Assembly (NCBI GenBank): GCA_033764095.1
Contig: JANRJF010000205.1
Span: 1-50,989 of the forward strand
Direction of reading: 5' to 3'
DNA: 50,989 nucleotides
From: JBDTMT01 sp033764095
GTDB taxonomy: Bacteria > Desulfobacterota > Binatia > HRBIN30 > CADEER01
Part shown: positions 43,735 through 50,989 of the stretch, piece after piece
Numbering within the stretch: position 1 is the stretch's first letter
How the letters are laid out: the number at the start of each line of letters is the position of its first letter
The notes under the pieces: generated by a model
Database searches by the model: none
Told to the model about the DNA's origin: nothing
Seen by the model: only the letters and a program-made list of their open reading frames with translations
Program-made: the position numbers and the translations under genes

Positions 43735-45222
43735 ATGGAACCGCACCGCTTGGACTGGGCCCGCACCTGGATCGCGAAACCGAAGCATCTCTTCATCGAC
43801 GGCGAGTTCGCGCCCGCCAGCGGCGACGACACATTCGAGAACACCAACCCCGCCACCGGCGAGACGCTGGCCGAGGTGCGCGGCGCATCAGCGGCCGACG
43901 TCGATCGCGCCGTCGCCGCGGCGCGCGCGGCGTTCAACGGCCCGTGGCGCGGGCTGGCTCGGCGCGAGCGCGCGCGCGTGCTGCGCCGCCTCGGCGAGAT
44001 CGTGCGCGCGCACCGCGCCGAGCTGGCGACGCTGATCGCGCTGGAGAACGGCAAGCTCTACCGCGAGGCGTACGACGACGACATGCCAGACACCGCCGAC
44101 GTGTTCGACTACTACGCCGGCTGGACCGACAAGCTGTACGGCGAGACCTGCCCGGTGGACGGGCCGTTCCTCAACTACACGCTACGCGAGCCGCTCGGTG
44201 TCTGCGCGCTGATCGCGCCATGGAACTACCCGCTGCTGCTGGCGGCGTGGAAGCTGGCGCCGGCACTGGCGATGGGCAACACCGCGGTGCTTAAGCCGTC
44301 GCCGTACACGCCGTTCTCGCTGCTGCGCTTCGCCGAGCTGGTCGCCGAAGCAGCCGACCTGCCGCCGGGCGTGTGCAACGTCGTGCTCGGCGATGCACCG
44401 GTCGGCGAGGCGCTGACCCGCCATCCCGACGTCGACGCCGTCTCCTTCACCGGCAGCACCGCGATCGGCCGCCAGGTGCTGCGCGGCGCCGCCGACTCCA
44501 ACCTCAAACGCGTCGCGCTGGAGCTCGGCGGCAAGTCGCCCAACATCGTCTTCGCCGACCTGCCCGACCTCGACTTCGCCGTCGAGCGATCCTTCACGCT
44601 GATGTTCGCGCAGAAGGGCGAGAAGTGCTCCGAGCCGACCCGCTTCCTGATCCAGCGGCCGCTCTACGACGAGTTCGTCACCCGACTGGCGGTGAAGGCC
44701 GAGGCGGTGGTGTGCGGCGATCCGTTCGATCCAGCCAGCCAACAGGGCGCGCAGTGCAATCGGCCGCAGTTCGACAAGCTCCTGGCGGCGATCGACGCGG
44801 CGCGCGCGGCGGGCGCGCGGTTGCGCGCCGGCGGCGGCGCCGACCGGCGCGGCGGCAATGCGCGCGGTCTGTTCGTCCGTCCGACCATCTTCGATGAGGT
44901 GCGCCCCGATATTCCGCTGGCGCGCGAGGAAGTGTTAGGCCCGCTGCTCGCCGTGCTGCCCTTCGACGACGAGGCGCAGGCGGTGCGGCTCGCCAACGAC
45001 GGTGCCTATGGCCTCGCCGCCGGCATCTGGACCGGCGACGTCGCCCGCGCCCATCGCCTGGCGCAGCAACTCGATGCCGGCATGGTCTTCATCAACCGCT
45101 ACGGCTGCTACGACTTCGCCAGCCCCTTCGGCGGCCTCAAGCAGAGCGGTTGGGGCAAAGAGATGGCGCTGCACTCGCTGGAGTCGTTCACCCGCCTGAA
45201 GTCGGTGTGGGTCGCACTCTAA
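43735..45222 (+). CDS. Aldehyde dehydrogenase family protein
   Basis: 495 residues from ATG 43735 (AGAAGG upstream); a GTG at 43717 lies inside the hairpin and is less likely. NAD-binding motifs IAPWNYPLLLAAWKL and FTGSTAIGRQ. The catalytic Glu is in LELGGKSPN and the nucleophile Cys in GEKCSEPTR (a GxxC form rather than CCCAGS). C-terminal EEVLGPLLAV and FGGLKQSGWGKE are intact. Distinct from the ALDH at 3070 by its active-site context. Follows the 2OG/aspartase pair in the same direction. Confidence 0.93.
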   Translation: MEPHRLDWARTWIAKPKHLFIDGEFAPASGDDTFENTNPATGETLAEVRGASAADVDRAVAAARAAFNGPWRGLARRERARVLRRLGEIVRAHRAELATLIALENGKLYREAYDDDMPDTADVFDYYAGWTDKLYGETCPVDGPFLNYTLREPLGVCALIAPWNYPLLLAAWKLAPALAMGNTAVLKPSPYTPFSLLRFAELVAEAADLPPGVCNVVLGDAPVGEALTRHPDVDAVSFTGSTAIGRQVLRGAADSNLKRVALELGGKSPNIVFADLPDLDFAVERSFTLMFAQKGEKCSEPTRFLIQRPLYDEFVTRLAVKAEAVVCGDPFDPASQQGAQCNRPQFDKLLAAIDAARAAGARLRAGGGADRRGGNARGLFVRPTIFDEVRPDIPLAREEVLGPLLAVLPFDDEAQAVRLANDGAYGLAAGIWTGDVARAHRLAQQLDAGMVFINRYGCYDFASPFGGLKQSGWGKEMALHSLESFTRLKSVWVAL

Positions 45223-45224
45223 CT

Positions 45225-45344
45225 GACCGTACCCGTACCCGGTCCCGGTCGGAACCAGCAGACGGGCTCGGGCTGAGGCTCGGGCTCGAGTCGGACAGAA
45301 CGCTCGACCGATACCCCGATCCAGCCCAAGCCCGAGCCCGTCCT
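45225..45344. repeat. Hairpin with GGGCTC-word arms
   Basis: GACGGGCTCGGGCTGAGGCT plus CGGGCTCG (45261-45288) pairs with CAGCCCAAGCCCGAGCCCGTCC (45322-45343 region). It is preceded by CCGTACCCGTACCCGGTCCC (45228-45247), a second tandem word. Period about 6. It lies between the ALDH and DUF1329 genes, both plus strand. Confidence 0.72.
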
Positions 45345-45398
45345 CCTTCGACCAATCACTCTGGAGCCTCCGTTCACCTCCATGCTACGCGACACCCG

Positions 45399-46688
45399 AT
45401 GCGCGTGGTCGTGCTCGCCGTTCTCTTCGCCGTCGCGCCGGTGCTCGCCGAGTTGAAGCCGGGCGACACGCTCGGGACCGAGAACTGGGAGCAGGCGCGC
45501 GGGCTGCTGCCGGACGAGTTCCTCGAGGCCTACAAGCGCGGCGACTTCCGCCACCGCATCGGCGAGCTGCAGATCGATCGCATCGGCGACGACCCCGTGT
45601 TCCGCGCGGCGATGGAGGCCAACCGCGGCCGCTTCGGGCTGGATGCGGACGGCTCGATCATCGACCTCAAGACCGGCCAGGCGCCCGACTACGTCTACGC
45701 CTGGCCGTTCCCCGAGATCGACGCCAACGATCCGCAGGCGGCGATGAAGATCGTGTGGAACTACTTCTACACGCTCTACTACGGCGGCAACGGCCACTAC
45801 CGCGCCGACCTGCTGTGGGTGTCGCGCCGCGGCCTCGACCGCGCCATCGAGGTCGACAGCTTCGTCAAACACTACGACGGCCAGCATCCGCGCTTTCGTG
45901 AGCCGAGCGCCGATCGCGAGCTGCTCACCCAGACACTCGCCGAGGTGCGGGCGCCGGCCGACGTGAACGGCATCGTCTCGCTCGCCTGGCGCTGGCGCGG
46001 CGCCGACAAGCGCGATTCGATCTGGACCTTCGTGCCGGCGCTGCGCCGCGTGCGCCAGGTGTCGCCGGCGAATCGCTCCGACGGCTTTCTCGGCTCCGAC
46101 CTGACGCAGGACGACGGCGCCTACTTCGAAGGCAAGGTGCAGGACTTCACCTGGCGCCTGGTCGGCGAGCAGGATCTGCTGGTGCTGTTCGACGAGCCGT
46201 CGCTCACCGCGCCGGCGCAGCTCGAGCGCTTGCCGGAAGGCGGCTGGCGCATGCTGGTGCCGGGCGGCGCGCGCGTCGGCTACCAGGTGCCGGGCTGGAA
46301 AGGTGCGCCCTGGTGCCCGGTGCAGGAGGTGCTGATCCGCCGCCCGCACTGGGTGGTCGAGGCGATTCCCAAGGATCCGTACTACCTGTTCGGCAAGTTG
46401 GTCTTCCGCTTCGACAAGGAGCTGTACATGGGCAGCTACAGCTCCAAGTACGACTGGCAGGGTGCGCTGATCGGCTCGTTCTCGGCGATTCGCACCAACA
46501 TCGTCCGAGCCGCGCCCGGCGAGCTGTGGGGCTGGGCCGGCGGCGCCGTCGCCGTGGCGCTGAACTGGAAGCTCGACCGCGCCACCACCGCCGGCATCGT
46601 CGCCGGCAGGAACGTCCCCGCCGATTCGCGCATTCCGCTCTCGCCGCAGCTCTTCTCGTTGCAGCGCTTGAACGAGCGCGGACGGTGA
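45399..46688 (+). CDS. DUF1329 family exported protein
   Basis: 429 residues. The signal peptide MRVVVLAVLFAVAPVLA is followed by the family start LKPGDTLGTENWEQARGLLP. Conserved later blocks are FTWRLVGEQDLLVLF and YYLFGKLVFRFDKELYM. DUF1329 proteins have a LolA-like fold and are found near aromatic- and steroid-degradation and RND-transport loci in Proteobacteria. The role is probably binding or sorting hydrophobic ligands at the outer membrane. Function is not proven. Its stop is followed by repeats. Confidence 0.88.
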   Translation: MRVVVLAVLFAVAPVLAELKPGDTLGTENWEQARGLLPDEFLEAYKRGDFRHRIGELQIDRIGDDPVFRAAMEANRGRFGLDADGSIIDLKTGQAPDYVYAWPFPEIDANDPQAAMKIVWNYFYTLYYGGNGHYRADLLWVSRRGLDRAIEVDSFVKHYDGQHPRFREPSADRELLTQTLAEVRAPADVNGIVSLAWRWRGADKRDSIWTFVPALRRVRQVSPANRSDGFLGSDLTQDDGAYFEGKVQDFTWRLVGEQDLLVLFDEPSLTAPAQLERLPEGGWRMLVPGGARVGYQVPGWKGAPWCPVQEVLIRRPHWVVEAIPKDPYYLFGKLVFRFDKELYMGSYSSKYDWQGALIGSFSAIRTNIVRAAPGELWGWAGGAVAVALNWKLDRATTAGIVAGRNVPADSRIPLSPQLFSLQRLNERGR

Positions 46689-46698
46689 GAAGAGCTGT

Positions 46699-46756
46699 CC
46701 GCTATCGGCTGTCAGCCGTCAGCCGTTGATTCTCTGACAGCCGATCGCTGACGGAT
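46699..46756. repeat. Tandem-word hairpin, GGCTGTCAGCC type
   Basis: The left words CGGCTGTCAGCCGTCAGCCG (46705-46724) pair with CTGACAGCCGATCGCTGACGG (46734-46754). The same word family occurs at 33349, and a decayed copy (GCTGATCGCTGTAGCCTGAC) lies around 46820-46845. Confidence 0.75.
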
Positions 46757-46800
46757 TCCTTCCCCCGCACCGCAGGGGAAGGCCAGGATGGGGGTCCGAA
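46756..46800 (+). repeat. CCTTCCCCCGC palindrome, copy 1
   Basis: CCTTCCCCCGC-ACC-GCAGGGGAAGG followed by CCAGGATGGGGGTCCGAA. The same unit recurs near the window end (50960-50989 in the same orientation, 50870-50914 inverted), and a divergent copy is at 47871. It is a conserved interspersed repeat with a short stem and a conserved one-sided flank, distinct from the tandem-word hairpins. Confidence 0.85.
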
Positions 46801-46901
46801 GCTGTGTGCTCGGCCAGCCGCTGATCGCTGTAGCCTGACAGCCGCACACTCGTGGACACACTCGGCTTTACGCCCGCCGCGGCCGCGCGCTACGAGCCCG
46901 C

Positions 46902-47831
46902 ATGCGCAAGTGGCTCGCCCCCGGGCTCGTCGCGGTCGTCATCGCCTGGTACGGGCTGGCGCCACTCGGCTTCGGCGGCTGGCATCATGCGCTCGAGGGG
47001 ACGCCGGCTGATCTCGGCGTCGCCTTCGAGACCGTGACCTTCCAGCCGCGCGACCAACCGCTGCTGCTGCGCGGCTGGTCGATGCAACCCGCCGGCGCCA
47101 GGGGCGCGCTGGTGATGGTGCACGGCGGCGGCAACAACCGCTCGCAGTTGCACAACGAGTGGCTGAAGCTCGCCGCGGCGCTCACTCAGCGCGGCTACGG
47201 CGTGTTGTCGATCGACTTGCGCAATCACGGCGAGTCCGGCGACACGGCGCTCGGGCCGACCTTCGGGCCCGACGAAGCGAACGACGTCATCGGCGCGGTC
47301 GATCTGCTGCGCCGCCGCGACCCGGCGTTGCCGGTCGGCGCCATCGGCTTCTCGATGGGCGGGCAGACGGCGATCTACGCGGCCGCTGCCGATCCGCGCC
47401 TGCAGGCGGTGGTGTCGGACGCGACCTACACCGACACGGTGTCGATCACGCCCGCCTTCGCGCACGCCTCCACCGGGCTGCCGGCGTGGCTGTTCGGCGC
47501 GCCGTTTCTGTGGAGCGCGCAGCACCTGCACGGCCTGCAGGTGGATCGCGCTCGCGCGGTCGACGTGATCGGGGCGCTCGCTCCGCGTCCGGTGCTGCTG
47601 ATCCACGACGTCGATGATCCGATCGTGCCGGTCGAGCAGGCACGGGCGCTGGCCGGCGCCTGCAAGAGCGCCGAGCTGTGGGTGACGTCGACCCCGCCGG
47701 AGCAGCTGCCCGAGCGCATGCGCGGCCGCTGGGGCACGCACGCGCAGTCGTATGCGCTGCAGCCCGACGCCTATGCGACCCGCGTCGCGGCCTTCTTCGA
47801 CCGCGCCTTCGCCGCACCGCCGCCGAGCTGA
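46902..47831 (+). CDS. Alpha/beta hydrolase, probably membrane-anchored
   Basis: 309 residues. An N-terminal hydrophobic stretch (LAPGLVAVVIAWYGLAPLGF) may be an anchor or signal. Oxyanion motif MVHGGGNNRSQ, LRNHGESG, nucleophile elbow GFSMGGQTA (Ser about 152), acid in HDVDDPIVP and a late histidine in WGTHAQSY. All triad elements are present. Peptidase S9/S33-like or esterase; substrate unknown. Convergent with the GST gene at 47929. Confidence 0.88.
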   Translation: MRKWLAPGLVAVVIAWYGLAPLGFGGWHHALEGTPADLGVAFETVTFQPRDQPLLLRGWSMQPAGARGALVMVHGGGNNRSQLHNEWLKLAAALTQRGYGVLSIDLRNHGESGDTALGPTFGPDEANDVIGAVDLLRRRDPALPVGAIGFSMGGQTAIYAAAADPRLQAVVSDATYTDTVSITPAFAHASTGLPAWLFGAPFLWSAQHLHGLQVDRARAVDVIGALAPRPVLLIHDVDDPIVPVEQARALAGACKSAELWVTSTPPEQLPERMRGRWGTHAQSYALQPDAYATRVAAFFDRAFAAPPPS

Positions 47832-47870
47832 GCGCTCAAGCGGCTTCCACCCGGCGTCGCGCCGGGCCGA

Positions 47871-47915
47871 GCGCTTCCCTCCCCCGCGCGAGCGGGGGAG
47901 GGCCAGGGTGGGAAT
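47871..47915. repeat. CTCCCCCGC palindrome, divergent copy, between convergent genes
   Basis: CCCTCCCCCGC-GCGA-GCGGGGGAGGG followed by CCAGGGTGGGAATG. It is a variant of the CCTTCCCCCGC repeat, with the same one-sided flank (CCAGGRTGGG). It lies between the hydrolase stop (47831) and the GST stop (47929). Confidence 0.82.
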
Positions 47916-47928
47916 GCCGCCTGCGCAG

Positions 47929-48546
47929 CTACGCCGCGAAGCGCTCCTGCTCGTAGGCGAGCGCGTCGCGCACGCTCGGGCGCGCCTGCATGCGCGCGAG
48001 GTAGGTGGACAGCGCCGGCCATGCGTCGAGCGAGATGCCGGCGAAGGCGCACAGGTTCAGCGCCCAGATCAGGTACGCGTCGGCGATGGTGAAGCGGTCG
48101 GTGGCGAGGAACTCGCGCCCCTCCAGCCGTTCGGCGAGCAGCGGCAGCTTCTTCTGCGCCAGCTCGCGGGCGAACTGCTTGGCCGCCTCGGGCGAGGCGG
48201 GGTTGAAGATCAGCGCGAAGATGCCCTTGTGGATCTCGGTCGAGATGTAGCCGACCCATTCGAGCACCGCGTAGCGGTCGCGCGTGCCCGGCGCCGGCAA
48301 CAGCCCGGCCTCGGGGCGCTGGTCGGCGAGGTACTGCAGCACCACCGGGTTCTCGCTCAGCAGCGTGCCGTCGTCGAGGCGCAGCGCCGGCACATAGCCC
48401 TTCGGCGCGATGGTCAGGTAGTCGACGCCGTCGGCGGTGCGCTTGGTGGACAGCGACACCTGCCGCAGGCCGAGCTCGATGCCCGCTTCGCGCGCGGCGA
48501 TGTGGCTGGCGAGCGAACAGGCGAACGGGGCGAAGAACAGTTCCAT
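47929..48546 (-). CDS. Glutathione S-transferase family protein (beta-class-like)
   Basis: 205 residues from ATG 48546, with AGGAGGT 4-5 bases upstream. The N-terminus FFAPFACSLASHIAAREAGI has the Cys-Ser pair typical of bacterial beta-class GSTs (Cys10 as likely mixed-disulfide residue). The glutathione site contains YVPAL and SENPVVLQYLAD. The helical domain has FTIADAYLIWALNL with the conserved N-capping Asp. It is divergent from a TetR regulator and shares a short upstream region with a palindromic operator, so it is probably under its control. Confidence 0.92.
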   Translation of the reverse strand: MELFFAPFACSLASHIAAREAGIELGLRQVSLSTKRTADGVDYLTIAPKGYVPALRLDDGTLLSENPVVLQYLADQRPEAGLLPAPGTRDRYAVLEWVGYISTEIHKGIFALIFNPASPEAAKQFARELAQKKLPLLAERLEGREFLATDRFTIADAYLIWALNLCAFAGISLDAWPALSTYLARMQARPSVRDALAYEQERFAA

Positions 48547-48591
48547 GCAACCTCCTGCGTCTGGCGACCGCCGGGATGGCGGTCTTGAGTT

Positions 48592-48609
48592 CTGTACCGT
48601 ATGATACAG
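48592..48609. promoter_or_regulatory. Palindromic operator candidate between GST and TetR genes
   Basis: CTGTACCGTATGATACAG matches its own reverse complement at 14 of 18 positions, with perfect CTGTA/TACAG ends. It lies in the 69-base divergent gap, 46 bases before the GST start and just before the TetR start. This is the usual place and size for a TetR-family binding site. A small hairpin GACCGCC-GGGAT-GGCGGTC at 48566-48584 is also in the gap. Confidence 0.6.
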
Positions 48610-48615
48610 ATATCG

Positions 48616-49269
48616 ATGGCGCGTCAAGCTCCCCCCCGCATGCCGACCTCCGCTCCCCCGGACGCGCGCCCCGCGCGCCGCCGCGGTCGTCCGCGCCAGT
48701 TCGACTACGACCAGGCGCTCGACGCGGCGCTGCAGACCTTCTGGCACCGCGGCTACGCCGCCACCTCGCTCGACCACCTGACCGCCGCCATGCGGCTCAA
48801 CCGGCCGAGCGTCTACGCGGCGTTCGGCAACAAGGAAGCGATCTACGCCGCCGCCATCCAGCGCTACGTCGCCGTCGCCGGCCGCGAGACGTTGCAGGCG
48901 CTGGCGCGGCCGCGCCTGCGCGACGCGCTCGCCGGGTTCCTGGCGGCGATCATCGACACCGCCACCGGCCGCTACGGGCCAAACGGCTGCGCCATCTGCT
49001 GCACGCTGCCGGCCGAGGCCGGCCACTCCGAGGCGGCGCGCCGCCAGCTTGCCGAAGCGATCGCGCAGCTCGACGGGGCGATCCAGGCACGCCTGCGCGC
49101 CGCCGTTGCCGCACGCGAGCTCGCTGCCGCTGCCGATGTCGCCAGCCTGGCGCAGCTCGTCACCGGCGTCGCCTTCTCGCTCTCCATCCGCGCCCGCGCC
49201 GGCACGCCGCGCCGCGAGCTCGGCCGCATTGCCAGAGCGCTGGTGGGGCTGGTCGTCCGCGGTGATTGA
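48616..49269 (+). CDS. TetR-family transcriptional regulator
   Basis: 217 residues from ATG 48616; ATG 48601 overlaps the palindrome and ATG 48640 is also possible, and none has a good ribosome site. The DNA-binding domain starts with RRRGRPRQFDYDQALDAAL and has the recognition helix region LTAAMRLNRPSVYAAFGNKEAIY. The C-terminal ligand domain contains GPNGCAICCTLPAEA (three cysteines). Divergent from GST and 34 bases upstream of an ALDH; it probably represses one or both in response to a reactive or xenobiotic compound. Confidence 0.9.
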   Translation: MARQAPPRMPTSAPPDARPARRRGRPRQFDYDQALDAALQTFWHRGYAATSLDHLTAAMRLNRPSVYAAFGNKEAIYAAAIQRYVAVAGRETLQALARPRLRDALAGFLAAIIDTATGRYGPNGCAICCTLPAEAGHSEAARRQLAEAIAQLDGAIQARLRAAVAARELAAAADVASLAQLVTGVAFSLSIRARAGTPRRELGRIARALVGLVVRGD

Positions 49270-49303
49270 CCGCGTCGTTGCGCTGAGGCTAGAGATTCCC
49301 CTT

Positions 49304-50764
49304 ATGCAGACAAACGACCGTTTGTTCATTGGTGGTGACTGGGTGCGTCCGGCGACCTCGGCGGTGATCGACGTGATCTCGCCGCACAGCGAGGAGCTGA
49401 TCGGACGCGTGCCGGAAGCGAAGGAGGCCGACGTCGACCGCGCCGTCGCGGCGGCGCGCGAGGCGTTCGACCGCGGCGAATGGTCGCGCTACTCGGCAAG
49501 CGAGCGCGCCGATGCCATGGCGCGCCTGCTGGCGGCGCTCGGCATGCGCTCGGAGGTCATGGCGACCACCATCACCAACGAGATGGGCACGCCGATCTCG
49601 TTCTCCAACATGGGCCAGGTGATGGCCGCGCACATGGTGCTCGACACCTACGTCAACCTGGCGCGCACCTACGAGTTCGAACAGCTGCGCCACGGTATGC
49701 TCGGCCCGGCGATCGTGCGGCGCGAGGCGGTCGGCGTGGTCGCGGCGATCGTGCCGTGGAACGTGCCGCTGTTCACCATCATGCTGAAACTCGGCCCGGC
49801 GCTCGCCGCCGGCGCGACGATGGTGATCAAGCCGGCGCCGGAGACGCCGCTCGACGCGGTGCTGCTCGCCGAGGCGATCGTCGAGGCGCAGCTCCCGGCC
49901 GGCGTGGTCAACATCGTTCCGGCCGGCCGCGAGGTCGGCGAGTACCTGGTCACCCACCCCGACGTGGACAAGGTCAGCTTCACCGGCAGCACCGCCGCCG
50001 GCCGCCGCATCGGCGCGCTGTGTGGCGAGCGCCTGCGCCGCTGCACGCTGGAGCTCGGCGGCAAGTCGGCGGCGATCATCCTCGACGACGCCGACATGAA
50101 CGCGGTGATCCCCGGCCTGCTGCCGGCGTCGTTCATGAACAACGGCCAGGCGTGCGTCGCGCAGACGCGCATCCTGGCGCCGAAGAGCCGATACAAGGAA
50201 GTCGTCGAGGCCTTCGGTTCCGCGGTCGGCGCGCTCAAGGTCGGCGATCCGATGGAATTCGACACCTTCATCGGCCCGCTGGCGGCGTCGCGACAGCGCG
50301 ACCGCGTCGAGAGCTATCTGCGTCTCGGCAAGGAAGAGGGCGCCCGCGTCGTCGTCGGCGGCGGCCGCCCGGCGGCACAGCGCAAGGGCTGGTACGTCGA
50401 GCCGACCGTGTTCGCCGACGTCACCAACGGCATGCGCATCGCCCGCGAGGAGATCTTCGGACCGGTGGTCGCGGTGATCCCGTACGAGGACGAGAGCGAC
50501 GCGCTGCGCATCGCCAACGACTCCGAGTACGGCCTCTCCGGCTCGGTGTGGACGGCCGACAACGACCACGGTCTCGACGTCGCCCGCCGCGTGCGCACCG
50601 GCACCTACACGGTGAACGGCTTCGCGATGGAGTTCGGCGCTCCGTTCGGCGGCTACAAGTGCTCCGGCATCGGCCGCGAGCTCGGCCCGGAAGGCCTGGA
50701 AGCCTACCTGGAGCCGAAGACCATCAACCTGCCGATGGGCTACGAGCCCACGCTGAAGCAGTAG
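49304..50764 (+). CDS. Aldehyde dehydrogenase family protein
   Basis: 486 residues from ATG 49304. NAD-binding segments VPWNVPLFTIMLKL and FTGSTAAGRRIG. Catalytic Glu in LELGGKSAAI and Cys in NNGQACVAQTR. EEIFGPVVAV and FGGYKCSGIGRE close the protein. The class resembles aldehyde dehydrogenases of the betaine/aromatic-aldehyde type more than the CCCAGS class; substrate unknown. It follows the TetR gene by 34 bases and may be one transcript with it. A palindrome (ACAAACGACCGTTTGT) overlaps its first codons. Confidence 0.92.
   Translation: MQTNDRLFIGGDWVRPATSAVIDVISPHSEELIGRVPEAKEADVDRAVAAAREAFDRGEWSRYSASERADAMARLLAALGMRSEVMATTITNEMGTPISFSNMGQVMAAHMVLDTYVNLARTYEFEQLRHGMLGPAIVRREAVGVVAAIVPWNVPLFTIMLKLGPALAAGATMVIKPAPETPLDAVLLAEAIVEAQLPAGVVNIVPAGREVGEYLVTHPDVDKVSFTGSTAAGRRIGALCGERLRRCTLELGGKSAAIILDDADMNAVIPGLLPASFMNNGQACVAQTRILAPKSRYKEVVEAFGSAVGALKVGDPMEFDTFIGPLAASRQRDRVESYLRLGKEEGARVVVGGGRPAAQRKGWYVEPTVFADVTNGMRIAREEIFGPVVAVIPYEDESDALRIANDSEYGLSGSVWTADNDHGLDVARRVRTGTYTVNGFAMEFGAPFGGYKCSGIGRELGPEGLEAYLEPKTINLPMGYEPTLKQ
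49310..49325. promoter_or_regulatory. Perfect-arm palindrome over the ALDH start region
   Basis: ACAAACG-AC-CGTTTGT, seven-base perfect arms with a two-base centre. The form and spacing are those of TetR-type operators, but it sits at codons 3-8 of the ALDH rather than upstream and differs from the 48592 palindrome. It could be a second operator or a coding coincidence. Confidence 0.4.
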
Positions 50765-50772
50765 CGCCAACC

Positions 50773-50821
50773 GCGATCGCGTCGCGCCGAATGATCGGGC
50801 GCGACGCGGTCGCCTTTCATT
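50773..50821 (+). terminator. Intrinsic terminator candidate after ALDH
   Basis: GCGATCGCGTCGCGCC at 50773-50788 pairs with GGCGCGACGCGGTCGC at 50798-50813 (15 of 16 bases) around a 9-base loop. A T-rich stretch (CTTTCATTTC) follows. This is 9 bases after the ALDH stop and is the only clear hairpin-plus-T-tract in the window, unlike the tandem-word hairpins. Confidence 0.78.
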
Positions 50822-50869
50822 TCGCGCCAGCGGCGTGATCCCGGTCCAGGCTTTGCCCAAGAATTCAGT

Positions 50870-50914
50870 TCGGACCCCCATCCTCACCTTCCCCCGCTGA
50901 CGCGGGGGAAGGGA
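50870..50914 (-). repeat. CCTTCCCCCGC palindrome, copy 2 (inverted)
   Basis: Read on the minus strand it gives CTTCCCCCGC-GTCA-GCGGGGGAAGG, then TGAGGATGGGGGTCCGAA. It has the same stem and the same one-sided flank as the copy at 46756, in the opposite orientation. Confidence 0.85.
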
Positions 50915-50959
50915 CCGAACCGACACGCTTTGTCGCACATGGCCGGCATGGATCCGATT

Positions 50960-50989
50960 CCTTCCCCCGCACCGCGGGGGAAGGCCAGG
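50960..50989 (+). repeat. CCTTCCCCCGC palindrome, copy 3, cut by window end
   Basis: CCTTCCCCCGC-ACC-GCGGGGGAAGG then CCAGG at the last base. Same orientation as the 46756 copy; the flank continues beyond the window. Only 45 bases separate it from the inverted copy at 50870-50914. Confidence 0.8.

Overview
This 51-kb window is very GC-rich, with short intergenic gaps and genes on both strands. It looks like the chromosome of a Gram-negative, aerobic or facultative bacterium from an uncultivated, deltaproteobacteria-like lineage. The best guess is Binatota/Candidatus Binatia. This rests on the paired EF-hand (dockerin-like) modules closed by cysteines on exported proteins, on the GST/ALDH/SDR/crotonase/DUF1329 gene content, and on the style of intergenic repeat. 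It is inference; there is no rRNA or tRNA gene here to confirm it. I see no transposase, integrase, CRISPR array or prophage gene.

Layout. 1-3.0 kb: end of a membrane protein gene, then a large exported EF-hand/alpha-beta hydrolase protein. 3.1-8.5 kb: aldehyde dehydrogenase, a BolA plus CGFS-glutaredoxin/A-type-carrier-like/rhodanese pair (Fe-S and redox), a MutM-type DNA glycosylase, and an EgtB-type sulfoxide synthase carrying an in-frame palindromic insertion. 8.7-18.2 kb: a one-direction signalling island with a REC-PP2C phosphatase, a STAS antagonist, an RsbW-like kinase and three hybrid histidine kinases. 18.2-25.5 kb: lipoprotein, small proteins, a hydrolase, an exported intradiol dioxygenase with a C-terminal EF-hand module, a glutaredoxin-like protein, an HtrA-like protease, a UbiA prenyltransferase and a CLC channel. 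25.6-33.3 kb: acyltransferase, threonine deaminase, a sulfatase-fold protein without its usual active-site motifs, and a fusion of a GT39-like membrane glycosyltransferase with a PL10 pectate lyase. 33.4-50.8 kb: Na/Pi symporter-PhoU protein, SRPBCC protein, serine hydrolase, crotonase, membrane-anchored ClpP-like protease, SDR, two GSTs, a membrane protein pair, a 2OG oxygenase with a shortened aspartase-like protein, two more ALDHs, DUF1329 protein, alpha/beta hydrolase and TetR regulator.

The most distinctive signal is not a gene. About a dozen intergenic gaps are filled by long hairpins whose arms are tandem degenerate words of about 6-11 bases. The words differ between loci (CCGGTGAG, GGCTGAT, CACCAAGG, ACCACAGATGA, AGGCTGTT, GACGTGCT, GGGCTC), yet the architecture is the same. 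Every convergent gap longer than 20 bp contains a hairpin of this or the related G/C-block type. Several stop codons lie inside the elements, one element fills a divergent gap, and a related palindrome is translated inside egtB.

No stretch longer than 300 bases lacks a gene. The largest gaps (about 180-250 bases, at 8464-8709, 25462-25678, 26807-26988, 46689-46901 and 50765-50989) hold either the repeats listed here or nothing I recognise.
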